Of a stretch of DNA of 64,000 nt, positions 21,543-31,000 are shown piece after piece. The notes beneath the pieces were generated by a model. It ran no database searches, was not told where the DNA came from, and saw only the letters and a program-made list of their open reading frames with translations. The number at the start of each line of letters is the position of its first letter. The stretch's first letter is position 1. This DNA comes from Cryoendolithus antarcticus (lineage: Eukaryota > Ascomycota > Dothideomycetes > Cladosporiales > Cladosporiaceae): assembly GCA_002077065.1 (NCBI GenBank), contig NAJO01000051.1, forward strand, positions 124,001 through 188,000. The letters are read 5' to 3'. The position numbers and the translations under genes are program-made.

Positions 21543-23567
21543 ATGCCCGCTCGCTATGAGTGTCTCTGCACGTCAACGGTACCGTACGGCCTTGCAGCGA
21601 TCCGCGAGGACAGAATCCGCAAGTGCATGCGCGAAGGCTGCCTTCAGTGGCAGCATGTAGCTTGTAGCACTGATCCCGATGTGCAGAGCGAGGCTCGCGA
21701 GCTCGTCCGCTGTAATGGCTGCTACACGCCGCCTAAGATCGCGCCCGTTGTGCAGAAAGAGCCCACTCCAGAGCCGATCAGCAAACTCGCAAACATCGAT
21801 GACAAGAAACTTACCGCCGCAGAGGCCGGCGCCAAGGCACTGCGCGAGACCAAAGCGCTCATGGCGCGCCAAAAGGAGGAGAGGCGCCTTCGTGAGGTCG
21901 CCGAGCAGAAGAGAATTGAGGCAGAGGAGCAAGCTAAGATCGCCGCTGAGCAGGCTAGAGTGGCAAAAGTCAGAGCTGAGGCTGAGGCAGTCGCAGCGGC
22001 AAAGCTAGCCAAAATTGCCCGGGAGAAAGCCGAGCAGAAACATGCTGATGAGATCCGCATGAAGCGCAAGAGAGAGGAGGGTGCGCGGTACCAAGAGCAG
22101 CAGGCGGAGAAGAGGAAGCAAGAGATTATCAAGCAGCAGGCGGAGGAGAAGAAGCGTGCAGAATTTGAGCGCTTGGCTCAGTTGAAGCGGGAGATCGAAA
22201 AGCGAAAGGTTGCGCAGGAGTTTGAGGCCAAGGCAGTGAAGGAAGCAAAAGAAACGGGTGAGGCGAAGCTGAGGCGCAAGCGGGAGAAGTATCAAGCCCA
22301 AATGGCCGGGCTGAAGGAGAAGATCGAGAGGACTGAAGGGGCAAAGCCTGAAGTACCGCGCGGTGTGATGGTGTCTGCGAGTGCATCGGAGAGCGGTGCC
22401 CAGACATCGAAGGGTGACGCGCAAGATGACGCAGAAAGACAGCCAGGGCGTCGGCTGTCCACTCCTACCAGCAAAGGACACGCTTTTTCCGGCCAGAGCA
22501 ACTGGTCCAGACCATTGGTTTCAGGCCAGCACAGCGCGGGAACGGGTTCGCAGTCACGCACACTATTCGGCAACGCGTACTCTCACAAGCCAGGCCGACA
22601 GTCATTCTCAGCCGCCGACTTCACTTCGACACAAAGCCAGCCACGTGTGACGGGTAGTATCCGGGAGCACCCGTCTCCCTCTGGACGACCACCTCGTGTC
22701 AAGCTCCTGGATCAGCTCAAAACATCTGTCACTCCAGCCTCCACATCCACTCCCACATCTACTCATTCGGAGGCTGCTGATCAGACTCATCAGCCCCCTC
22801 AATTTGACGGCACATTCGACACCAATGAGACCATGTCAACCAACGACCGTGTTGCACAGTGGTGCGCCGAAAACAGCATGCGCGCGGCCAAAGCGTACAA
22901 AGGCACCCGCAAAGTGAATCCCGATAACGCTGTCGACAGTGAGATCAGCGCTGACCAGCAGGAATTACCGATCGAAATCAACGAGTCCGAACCCGAGTCT
23001 TCTGATGAAGAGATGATCGAGCTTCCAGTCCTTCACCCCGAGATCAGTTGTGGCATCAACCTCCCCAAGCAGCCCACTTCAGCTCGTCCAGCGACCGGCA
23101 TCGCTCCAGTCGAGGCGATTTGGTCTCACAATTACAAAAACAACATTGGCGCCTCAGCTCCCTCCACCGCCACCGTCACGCCACCAAAGTCCAACGCTGA
23201 GCTTGACAATACCATCTTCCGCGTCTGCAGCACCTTCCTCTGGGCCAGCTACTGCGATCTTGACGAAGGCCCGGAAGAGAGCAAGAAAGTCACTCAGCTT
23301 ACCAAGCTTGACGAGGCGCCAGAGGAGTGGCTGGAGCCGATGCGCACCTCAATCCTCTTGCTGCTGCAAGCGGAGAAGGAGACAGGTCGTGACGGGTTGC
23401 TGGATGCCCTTGCCAGCGGCAATAGGGTCGCAGTGATCAAGGCGTTGAGTGCTGAGATTATGTTTCAATGTTACCACGGGGCCTTTAAGGGGCGCAAGAG
23501 GATTCAGCTCGGAGTCCTTTTGGAAGTTGTGGGGATAGCGATGAGGGGTACTTATTGGGATCCTTGA
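21543..23567 (+). CDS. PHD-finger-like protein with long coiled coil, function unknown
   Basis: A 674-residue intronless ORF. The start at 21543 has a good context (TCACCATGC) and is preferred over 21486. The first 60 residues hold a Cys4-His-Cys3 pattern: YECLC, then CMREGC, WQHVAC and CNGC. This is like an N-terminal PHD finger, although spacing is loose. Residues about 95-265 are a highly charged Ala/Glu/Lys/Arg/Gln coiled coil of a single long helix. The middle is Ser/Thr/Pro-rich and probably disordered. The last 100 residues form a compact domain (TIFRVCSTFLWASYC ... LLEVVGIAMRGTYWDP). A nuclear chromatin role is suggested by the finger but not shown. No orthologue recognised. Confidence 0.72.
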   Translation: MPARYECLCTSTVPYGLAAIREDRIRKCMREGCLQWQHVACSTDPDVQSEARELVRCNGCYTPPKIAPVVQKEPTPEPISKLANIDDKKLTAAEAGAKALRETKALMARQKEERRLREVAEQKRIEAEEQAKIAAEQARVAKVRAEAEAVAAAKLAKIAREKAEQKHADEIRMKRKREEGARYQEQQAEKRKQEIIKQQAEEKKRAEFERLAQLKREIEKRKVAQEFEAKAVKEAKETGEAKLRRKREKYQAQMAGLKEKIERTEGAKPEVPRGVMVSASASESGAQTSKGDAQDDAERQPGRRLSTPTSKGHAFSGQSNWSRPLVSGQHSAGTGSQSRTLFGNAYSHKPGRQSFSAADFTSTQSQPRVTGSIREHPSPSGRPPRVKLLDQLKTSVTPASTSTPTSTHSEAADQTHQPPQFDGTFDTNETMSTNDRVAQWCAENSMRAAKAYKGTRKVNPDNAVDSEISADQQELPIEINESEPESSDEEMIELPVLHPEISCGINLPKQPTSARPATGIAPVEAIWSHNYKNNIGASAPSTATVTPPKSNAELDNTIFRVCSTFLWASYCDLDEGPEESKKVTQLTKLDEAPEEWLEPMRTSILLLLQAEKETGRDGLLDALASGNRVAVIKALSAEIMFQCYHGAFKGRKRIQLGVLLEVVGIAMRGTYWDP

Positions 23568-23956
23568 GTGGTGAGATATCGGTGAGTATCTCACGTAGGT
23601 AGCCCTTATTGAAGCATGTGCCGGTACTGACTATAAATCGACCTCAGGGTGAGCAGGGAATTGCAAAGGCAATCGTTGATGGAAGACCAAGAATGAAGAG
23701 CGGAAAGGAGAGACCTGGGATGCCAGTCGGCAATATTTCGGCAGCATCCTGTGCATCGACAAAGGCGTGCAGGCGGTAATGGCTGTCTGCGAAATCATTT
23801 CGGATGCTGATAGTGGCCATGGGTAAGTCGAGTGTCCCGGGCCCGTACCGAGTCACGGTTAAGACCACCGAGAGCAGGGATCAGGGATCAGGGATCAGTA
23901 AAGCGGTCAAGTATCAGAAACAGCGGACGGATCAGTGGACTCTTCACCGTGCTTTT
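23568..23956. other. Intergenic between convergent genes
   Basis: 3' regions of the PHD-coiled-coil gene (+) and the cysteine-synthase-like gene (-). It contains the short heptamer repeat at 23876-23898 and nothing else recognised. Confidence 0.55.
23876..23898 (+). repeat. AGGGATC heptamer microsatellite, three units
   Basis: Three perfect head-to-tail copies of AGGGATC plus two further matching bases, in the 3' region between convergent genes. Probably a slippage product. Confidence 0.8.
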
Positions 23957-25348
23957 TCACCCCTTAGCCAGGATCTCATCCAGCGTAAACTCCACATCCT
24001 TACCACCAACCTCTCCAGCTTCCTTCCAGAACTTGCTCAAATGCCTGTTCCCACTATCGCACAGGATAGTCACAATTCTCGTATCCTTCTTCCCCTCGGC
24101 TCTCATCTTCTTCGCCACCACAGCAGCACTAACAAGATTAACACAGCTACTAGCGCCGACAAATAGCCCCTCCTTCTCCACAAGCCATCGTGCCATCATC
24201 ATAGCTTGCTCGTCTGTAACTTTGACCGCGTCGTCAATCAAGTGCATGCCAGCGGAGAAGTTTGCTGTGAGGCGATTGATACCGATACCCTCAACGATCG
24301 AGTCGACTTGATGTCTTCGGCGGGTGCCTTCGGTCTCGGTTGAGGAGAAGAGCACGCCGTTCTTGATCTTGTTGTATAGGCCGCTGCCTTGTGGATCTGC
24401 GAGCACGATGCGGAGATCGGGGAGCAGAGGCTTGAGAGCAAGGGCGACGCCACTGATCGTGCCGCCTGTGCCGGCCCCGCCTACGAAGACGTTCAGAGAG
24501 CCGGACGTCTGGGCGTAGATCTCTGGGCCAGTAGTATTCTGGTGTGCTAGGTAATTGGCAGTGTTCTCGAATTGATCTGCGAAGAAGCCGCGACCGGGCA
24601 AATCAGGGTTTGCGGTGTGCTGTTCAGCACGGCGCCGTGCGAGATTGACGAACTGATTCGAGTCCACAATCGAAGCTGGCTTGACCCGCTCGACAATTGC
24701 ACCAAGCTTGAGCAGAAGGTCTGACTTCTCGATCGCAGCATCTGAAGGCATGCAGATGTGGGCTTTGTACCCTCGAGCACGGCAGACAGCTGCGAGGGAT
24801 ATGCCAGTGGAGCCGACGGTACCTTCATAGATCGTGTCACCGCGATTAGGCACGAGCAAACCTTCCTCTTCGGCGTGCGTGATGATGCTGAGAGCTACAC
24901 GATCCTTCGGTGAGTTTCCAGCACCATTGAGGAATTCGGCTTTCGCGAGAATCTCGCATCCAGTGGCTTCCGACAGAGAGCGAAGCTTGATCAGGGGGGT
25001 ATTTCCAATCAGCCCTTCTATACCAATCGGAATCTCTTGATCGTCAGTAATGACAGTCCGACGTAGGTCGTCTTCGTGTACCGCAGCTTTCGATGTCGTC
25101 CTGGTGTGGTCTTCGAGACGGACATAATCCGCCCGGCCAGGCAAGGCGTGATAGCCACCATTGGTTCGAGTCCTCCCAAGTCTTCGCCGAAATGAGGCCT
25201 CCAAGTCCGGGTACAAGTCCTTGAAGGTTAGAGTCAAGATGATACCTACTAGCAAACCTCCGGTGGCGGTCAATTTGCCCTTGTTGTCCAGGATCCGCTC
25301 CCATGTCCGGGTCCAGAGGTTGGAGAAGACATCGGAGATCGCTCCCAT
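23957..25348 (-). CDS. Membrane-anchored cysteine synthase-like PLP enzyme (Mcy1/Cys12 type)
   Basis: A 463-residue single-exon ORF. Residues about 24-44 (GKLTATGGLLVGIILTLTF) form an N-terminal membrane anchor followed by a linker. Residues 110-460 are a fold-type II PLP enzyme of the cysteine synthase family. The substrate loop reads GLIGNTPLIKL, the PLP lysine lies in NSPKDRVAL, the phosphate loop GTVGSTGISLA replaces the usual EGTSGNTG form, and the Gly-rich GGAGTGGTISG is intact. The C-terminal LCDSGNRHLSKFW fits the subfamily of yeast YGR012W (Mcy1), a mitochondrial outer-membrane protein. O-acetylserine or phosphoserine sulfhydrylation is possible but unproven. Diverged from HEM12 by 318 bp. 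Confidence 0.85.
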   Translation of the reverse strand: MGAISDVFSNLWTRTWERILDNKGKLTATGGLLVGIILTLTFKDLYPDLEASFRRRLGRTRTNGGYHALPGRADYVRLEDHTRTTSKAAVHEDDLRRTVITDDQEIPIGIEGLIGNTPLIKLRSLSEATGCEILAKAEFLNGAGNSPKDRVALSIITHAEEEGLLVPNRGDTIYEGTVGSTGISLAAVCRARGYKAHICMPSDAAIEKSDLLLKLGAIVERVKPASIVDSNQFVNLARRRAEQHTANPDLPGRGFFADQFENTANYLAHQNTTGPEIYAQTSGSLNVFVGGAGTGGTISGVALALKPLLPDLRIVLADPQGSGLYNKIKNGVLFSSTETEGTRRRHQVDSIVEGIGINRLTANFSAGMHLIDDAVKVTDEQAMMMARWLVEKEGLFVGASSCVNLVSAAVVAKKMRAEGKKDTRIVTILCDSGNRHLSKFWKEAGEVGGKDVEFTLDEILAKG

Positions 25349-25666
25349 GGCGCGGATACTCTACGCAGCTTTTGGGCCAAGCATATCCATCGTCATCTTG
25401 ACTGTGGTGTCTATATGTACTGTTCTGAAGTCAAAATGAGGTCGAGGATCAGATTGATCGCAATGTTAACTAATGCAAGGGCGTTTGTCAATCAATTCAT
25501 GCGGCTCAACTCCCCCCTGCTTCCCTGCAGAACTCTAACAACCTCAATCGTCACTACGATGCTTTCGTGAAATATTGCCTCGGCCGGGAGCATGAACTCT
25601 ACATAAACAGACACAGTACAATCGATCATTTTCCTACCCATATCCTTCTTCTTCTCAATCACAAAC
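25349..25666. promoter_or_regulatory. Divergent promoter of the cysteine-synthase-like gene and HEM12
   Basis: 318 bp between two start codons. The HEM12 side ends in a pyrimidine-rich leader (25628-25660), typical of fungal genes. No specific factor site assigned. Confidence 0.5.
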
Positions 25667-26970
25667 ATGGCCACCCACGACTTCCCTCCCCTCAAGAACG
25701 ATCTCCTCCTCCGCACCGCCCGCAACGAGACAGTCGAACGCCCACCATGCTGGGTCATGCGACAAGCAGGCCGCTACCTCCCCGAGTATCACCAAGAAAA
25801 AGGCACGAAAGACTTCTTCGAATGCTGCCGCTCGCCCGAGATCGCCTCAGCCCTCACCCTCCAGCCAATCGACCGCTTCGAAGGCCTCATAGACGCCGCA
25901 ATAATCTTCTCAGATATCTTGGTCATTCCGCAGGCGATGGGGATGGAAGTCATAATGGTTGACGGCAAGGGGCCGGTATTTCCCGATCCGTTGAAAACGC
26001 CAGAGGATGCGCAGTATAGGGAGATTGTGGAGAGGCATGTAGATGTGAAGGAGAGTTTGGATTATGTCTACAAAGCTATTACGATTACGAGACGCAAGCT
26101 CGACGGCCGCGTACCGCTATACGGCTTCTGCGGCGCGCCATTCACGCTGCTGTGCTACATGGTCGAAGGCGGCGGGAGCAAGATCTTCAAGCAAACGAAG
26201 TCGTGGATATACAAATACGGGGAAGAGAGCAAAGTCCTCTTGCAGAAGATCGCGGAGCTCTGCGTAGAGTACCTAGCAATGCAAGTCGTCGCCGGCGCGC
26301 AGATCGTGCAGGTCTTTGACTCGTGGGCGGGCGAGCTGAGTCCTGCGAGTTTCAGGGAGTTCGCGCTGCCGTATCTGCAGTGGATCTGCGATCATTTGCC
26401 AGACCGGCTGCGGGAGCTGGGCGAGGAGGTCGTGCCGATGGTTGTGTTCGCAAAGGGCGCGTGGTATGCACTGGAGGAGCTTTGCCAGACCAAGTACGAT
26501 ATCATTGGGCTGGACTGGTTGCATGAGCCGAAGGAGGCTTATGCGGTTGCGAAGAAGTATGGGAAGGTGGTGCAGGGGAACGCTGATCCGGGGGTTTTGT
26601 ATGGTGGCAACGCGGCGATCACAAAAGTCGTGCAGAATATGGTGAATGGCTTCGGCGGCGGGAAGAAGGGCTGGATCGCCAATCTCGGGCATGGTATGTT
26701 ATCTCTTGATCCGCGAATGCACATGAAGTTGACACATTGGCAGGCATCACTCCGTTCGTCAAGCCAGATGATCTGAAATTCTACTTCGAGGAGATACACC
26801 GACTATCTGCAGGTAGCTGAATCCACTTAGCGAGGCTCTGACATCTTTTGCCAACATGTCGTACAGAAGCCCACCAGGCCGAAGCAACATCGGCGAAGTC
26901 AAACGGCCATGCCGCTAGCGCCGCCGAGAAGGCAATGCACGAGCGCAACATGCTGCACAGCGACTGGTGA
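25667..26970 (+). CDS. HEM12: Uroporphyrinogen decarboxylase (heme biosynthesis)
   Basis: Three exons (25667-26693, 26744-26812, 26867-26970) give 399 residues. UroD removes four acetate carboxyls from uroporphyrinogen III to make coproporphyrinogen III in the cytosol. Signatures are the N-terminal [29 protein letters not shown], the WAGELSP region, GNADPG and [28 protein letters not shown] appears only after the first intron (50 bp, GTATGT...GGCAG) is removed. The second intron (54 bp, GTAGCT...TACAG) is less certain. Spliced, it adds an Ala/Ser-rich 33-residue tail ending in [11 protein letters not shown]. Unspliced, the protein stops at 26820 after 367 residues, the normal family length. 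The stop lies 13 bp from the FCY1 stop. Confidence 0.93.
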
Positions 26971-26983
26971 CAGCCACGAGAGC

Positions 26984-27584
26984 TCACTTGCTAGGCTCTC
27001 CGATGTCTTCGTACCTACAGCATGTCAGCGAGGTGTACAGGCACACGCAATCGGGCCGCCTACCAATCACCAGGGTTCGTCTTGATGAACTCGGTCATCA
27101 GCTTCTCGCACTCCTCACTCCTGACGTTGACAACTTCAATACCTCGCTCCTTCAGGTACGCCTCACCACCAACGAAGGTATTGTTCTCACCGAGAACGAC
27201 TCGGCGGACTTTGTACAGGATGCAGGCGCCGGTGCACATGTCGCAGGGGCTCAGCGTGGTGTACATGGTGGCGTCCTTGTAAGCCGATGCCGGGAGACGG
27301 CCTGCGTTCTCGAGGGCTGAGATCTCGGCCTGGACACGTCAGACTTGACTTAACTTGACACACATGTTACGACTTGTATGTACGAGAAAAGCAGGAAATA
27401 TAGATAGATCAAGAGTACATACATGAATCGTTGGACTTTTCTTCTGCACTCTCATGTTGTGGCCTCTACCGAGTATCTTACCATCTGCAGAGACTAGGCA
27501 TGCTCCTATGGGTACACCTCCCTCATCAGCGCCTTTCTTGGCCTCCTCGAGTGCGGCCTTGAAGCCGACATCACTTTGCGACAT
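26984..27584 (-). CDS. FCY1: Cytosine deaminase (pyrimidine salvage)
   Basis: Three exons (27584-27423, 27329-27064, 27014-26984) encode 152 residues, close to yeast Fcy1 (158). It deaminates cytosine to uracil (and 5-fluorocytosine to 5-fluorouracil) with a zinc-bound water. The zinc ligands and catalytic Glu are visible: HAE is formed exactly across intron 1 (TIH-AEISALENAGRL), and PCDMCTGA supplies the two cysteines. The last exon is only 31 nt and encodes the end of DWYEDIGEPSK, matching the conserved C-terminal DW(F/Y)EDIGE. Introns are 93 bp (GTATGT...TCCAG) and 49 bp (GTAGGC...CTGTAG). Divergent from SIN3 by about 450 bp. Confidence 0.95.
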
Positions 27585-28035
27585 GATCGTGAGATACTCA
27601 GTTGAAACTCGTACTTACTTTATCTCGCGATTTCAGTTCTGTTTTCACATGCCTCCACTGCCTCGGAGATAAAATGATCGACGGATCTACCCGTCTGTTT
27701 CTCTGGCCCATGACGGAGCTACTCCCTGCATCACAAGCTGCAGGGTGTCGCAAAGTGTGCCGGCCTTGTCTCATCAGCTGTAAGGTACCTTGCTTCCATC
27801 TGATCATCTTTCGAATGACCACCACGACCCATCACTAGCTACGCCTTCGCGTATCAAGAAGAGCACTCAATACAAGGGTCCGTCCGCGTCTGGCTCCGGC
27901 AACCTTCACGAGCCCGGAACACGCGAGGTACCAGAGTGCTACAGCACAGGAACTCGGCACGGAACGTCGAGAAAGGCGAAGCATTACACGAAAGCATCGA
28001 CGAGGCAACCACATCACGGCTATCAGGCGTTCATA
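27585..28035. promoter_or_regulatory. Divergent region between FCY1 and SIN3
   Basis: 451 bp shared upstream region. The SIN3 frame is open upstream from about 27790 but has no conserved coding features there. No motif assigned. Confidence 0.45.
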
Positions 28036-31000
28036 ATGGATCCCGGGCACCGAGGCGGATGGGCGCAGGGCGGCGGGAACCCACATGGAGACCAACAAAA
28101 CCAGCCAGGGCCACGTCCGGGAGCATTTGGGTATGTTCTCCCTGATCTTTAGTACACGCGCACGCATGATCTGTACCATTGTCATGGGCGACTGTGACGC
28201 GTGGATGCACTTTTGGCTGCATTCTCCCCTTCTTCATCCCCAGCGAGGCGATGAATGCACGCTAACAGAAAGGACTCACAGGCCGGGGCAGCTCCCGCAG
28301 CAATCGCAGCAATCACCACCTGCGGGAAACGCGAACCTCCCGCCACCGAATGGCCATTTTGGGTATCAGCAGCAGAGCCATGGGCTAGGTGGACTGCCAG
28401 GGCTTGCACACTCTTCGCCAAGGCAACCACTGCAACCACCTCATCGACCAGACGGTCAGCCAGGCATTGGATTTAGTCTGCCAGCAATTGGTCAAGCGAC
28501 GAGCCAAGCAGCTGCTGCTGAGCAGCGCGAACGGGAGCGGGCTCGCGACATCGAGCAGATCCACATCAAAGAAGAGCAAGATCGAGCACATCGAGAGCAT
28601 CAAGAGCGTCAGAGGCTCGAGCAGGCGCCGCAGCATCAAGCACAACCAGGACAGTCGATACATCTGCATCAGCCAGTTGCTGTTGGTCCTCGGCACGGGC
28701 TACTTGGGAATCCAGGGCTTGGTGTGTCGCAAGCACAGCCTGCTTTCCCGCTTGGAGCACCCTCGGGACCTGGCAACATCTTCGCAGGTGGTCCAGTGCA
28801 ACCACCGCAATCCCAGGTGCTCGGCAATCAACAGCAACAGCCAGGCCTTCTGATGCCCTTTGCGCCGGCTCAACAGCAGCAGGCTGGACAACAGCAACAA
28901 CAGGGACCACCACCAGCAGGTCAACCCCAGGGTCAAGGTCAAGGCCAGCAGCCTATCCTGAATGATGCGCTCAGCTATCTGGACCAAGTCAAAGTGCAAT
29001 TCGCCGATCACCCAGATGTTTACAACAGATTCCTGGACATCATGAAAGACTTTAAGAGTGGTGCTATTGATACACCAGGTGTAATCGGCAGAGTCAGCCA
29101 GCTCTTTGCTGGAAATCCCGAATTGATCCAAGGGTTCAATACGTTCCTGCCACCAGGCTATCGGATCGAATGCGGTACCGGTGATGATCCCAATGCGATT
29201 CGAGTAACGACGCCGATGGGTACGACAGTGCAGTCAATGCCACAGCCTCGTCCTCTGAGTCAGCAAGACAGTGCGCCTGGCAGAAGAGAGAACGGCACGT
29301 ACACTCCCCAACCTGGACAACAACCGCAGATGATGCTCAGTCCAAATGGTCGCGCCATAGGACCAACGATCGGTAGCAATCATCTTTCGCCACTCGAAGT
29401 GGCCCGTCAGCAGGAGCAGCAAGCGATGCACCAGCAACAGGAACGTGGTGTCAATCACCTGCAAAACGCTGTCTCAGCTGCAGCAAGCGGTGCTGCGCTT
29501 CGTGCAGGCATGTCTCCAGCACCAGGCCGCATTACACCTTTGCCGCAGGACGGCGATGGTCCAGGCGGGATGGAAAAGCGCGGACCTGTCGAGTTCAATC
29601 ATGCGATCAGTTACGTGAATAAGATCAAGGTGAGCAAGACTTTCTGCTATCACGTGAAAGCAAAGAAAGCACGCTAATAAACTTACCCTCAGAACCGATT
29701 CTCATCACAACCCGACATCTACAAGCAGTTCCTCGAAATCCTCCAAACCTACCAACGCGAATCAAAACCCATCCAAGACGTCTACAGCCAAGTCACGCAT
29801 CTATTCAAAACCGCTCCAGACCTCCTCGACGATTTCAAGCAGTTCTTGCCAGAGTCTGCCGCTGCGGCCAAAGCGCACGCCGCGCGTGCGCAAGCTGAGC
29901 AGCAGGCTATGTTGTCGCATGTGCGGGGTGAGCCGATGTACGGCAGCCCGGTGATGTCGAGGGAGGTAATGGGTACGCCAAACCATGGGAGAGGGTTGCC
30001 ACCTGTTGGCAACTTCGCGCCAACGCCGACGGTGAAGGACAACAAGCGGAAGAGGGGCGAGAGGCAGGGGACAGTCAATAGTGCTGTTGAGCCTATGGCT
30101 GTTGCTGGACCGAGCAAGGGAGCGTTTGGAGGGCAGCAGAGTAAGGTGAGTAATACTGATAGAGCCAGACGTTTGCGCATATGTGACCTCCCACTGACAA
30201 CGCCACAGCGCGCAAAGCAGGCGCACGCGATGGCGAAGGCGGCCGAGCAGCCTCCTTCATCGCCAACATTGATTCCTGCGCTGCCATTCCCACTACCGCC
30301 CACGACATCAACACTCGCCACCAGTGAAGAGCTCAGCTTCTTCGATCGCGCGAAGAAAGCCATCGCCAACAAGAACACCTTCAACGAGTTCCTGAAGCTC
30401 TGCAACCTCTTCAGCCAAGACCTCATCGACCGTACCACACTGATCCACAAGTCGCGCGCATTCGTCGGCAGCAACACAGACTTGATGAAGTGGTTCATGG
30501 ACTTTGTGGGGTACGAAGAGAAGGACATACTGGTGGAGAACAAGCCGCGCATCCCTGGCGGCAGGGTGAGTCTGAGCAATTGTCGCGGTCTTGGGCCGAG
30601 TTATAGGCTGCTTCCTAAGCGGGTATGTTGACTCCCTTCTCTCGTTGTCGCGTGCGTGACATGTATACTGGAGTCCGGGGTACCCCTCAGGACCTCCCTG
30701 GGACGTTCCTTCCAACTTGGAATTCTGGCGCACGGACCTTGCCTTCACTGAACGAGACGATCCTATTGTCGAACTTACCATTGTCGACTTGCCTCCATCT
30801 CATCTCGCTCTCGGACGAAGTACATCTCACCTACGACAACAACTTTGCAATCGAATCACTCGCAAACCTCCCCCTCTCGGACAGCGCTGGCCGCACCTCA
30901 CTCACAATTACCCACAAACCGTTCACGTCACCAACAAGATGGTGTCCACTCGCAAGAAGGTCGTACAGGATGGTGAGCAGCTGGCTGCTCTGCCAAATCC

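Noticed and set aside
25150..25185. GGTTCGAGTCC, a B-box-like sequence
   Set aside because: Lies within the N-terminal coding part of the cysteine-synthase-like gene; no tRNA fold.
29782..30579. 265-codon minus-strand ORF over SIN3
   Set aside because: Antisense to the PAH2-PAH3 exons; no motif.
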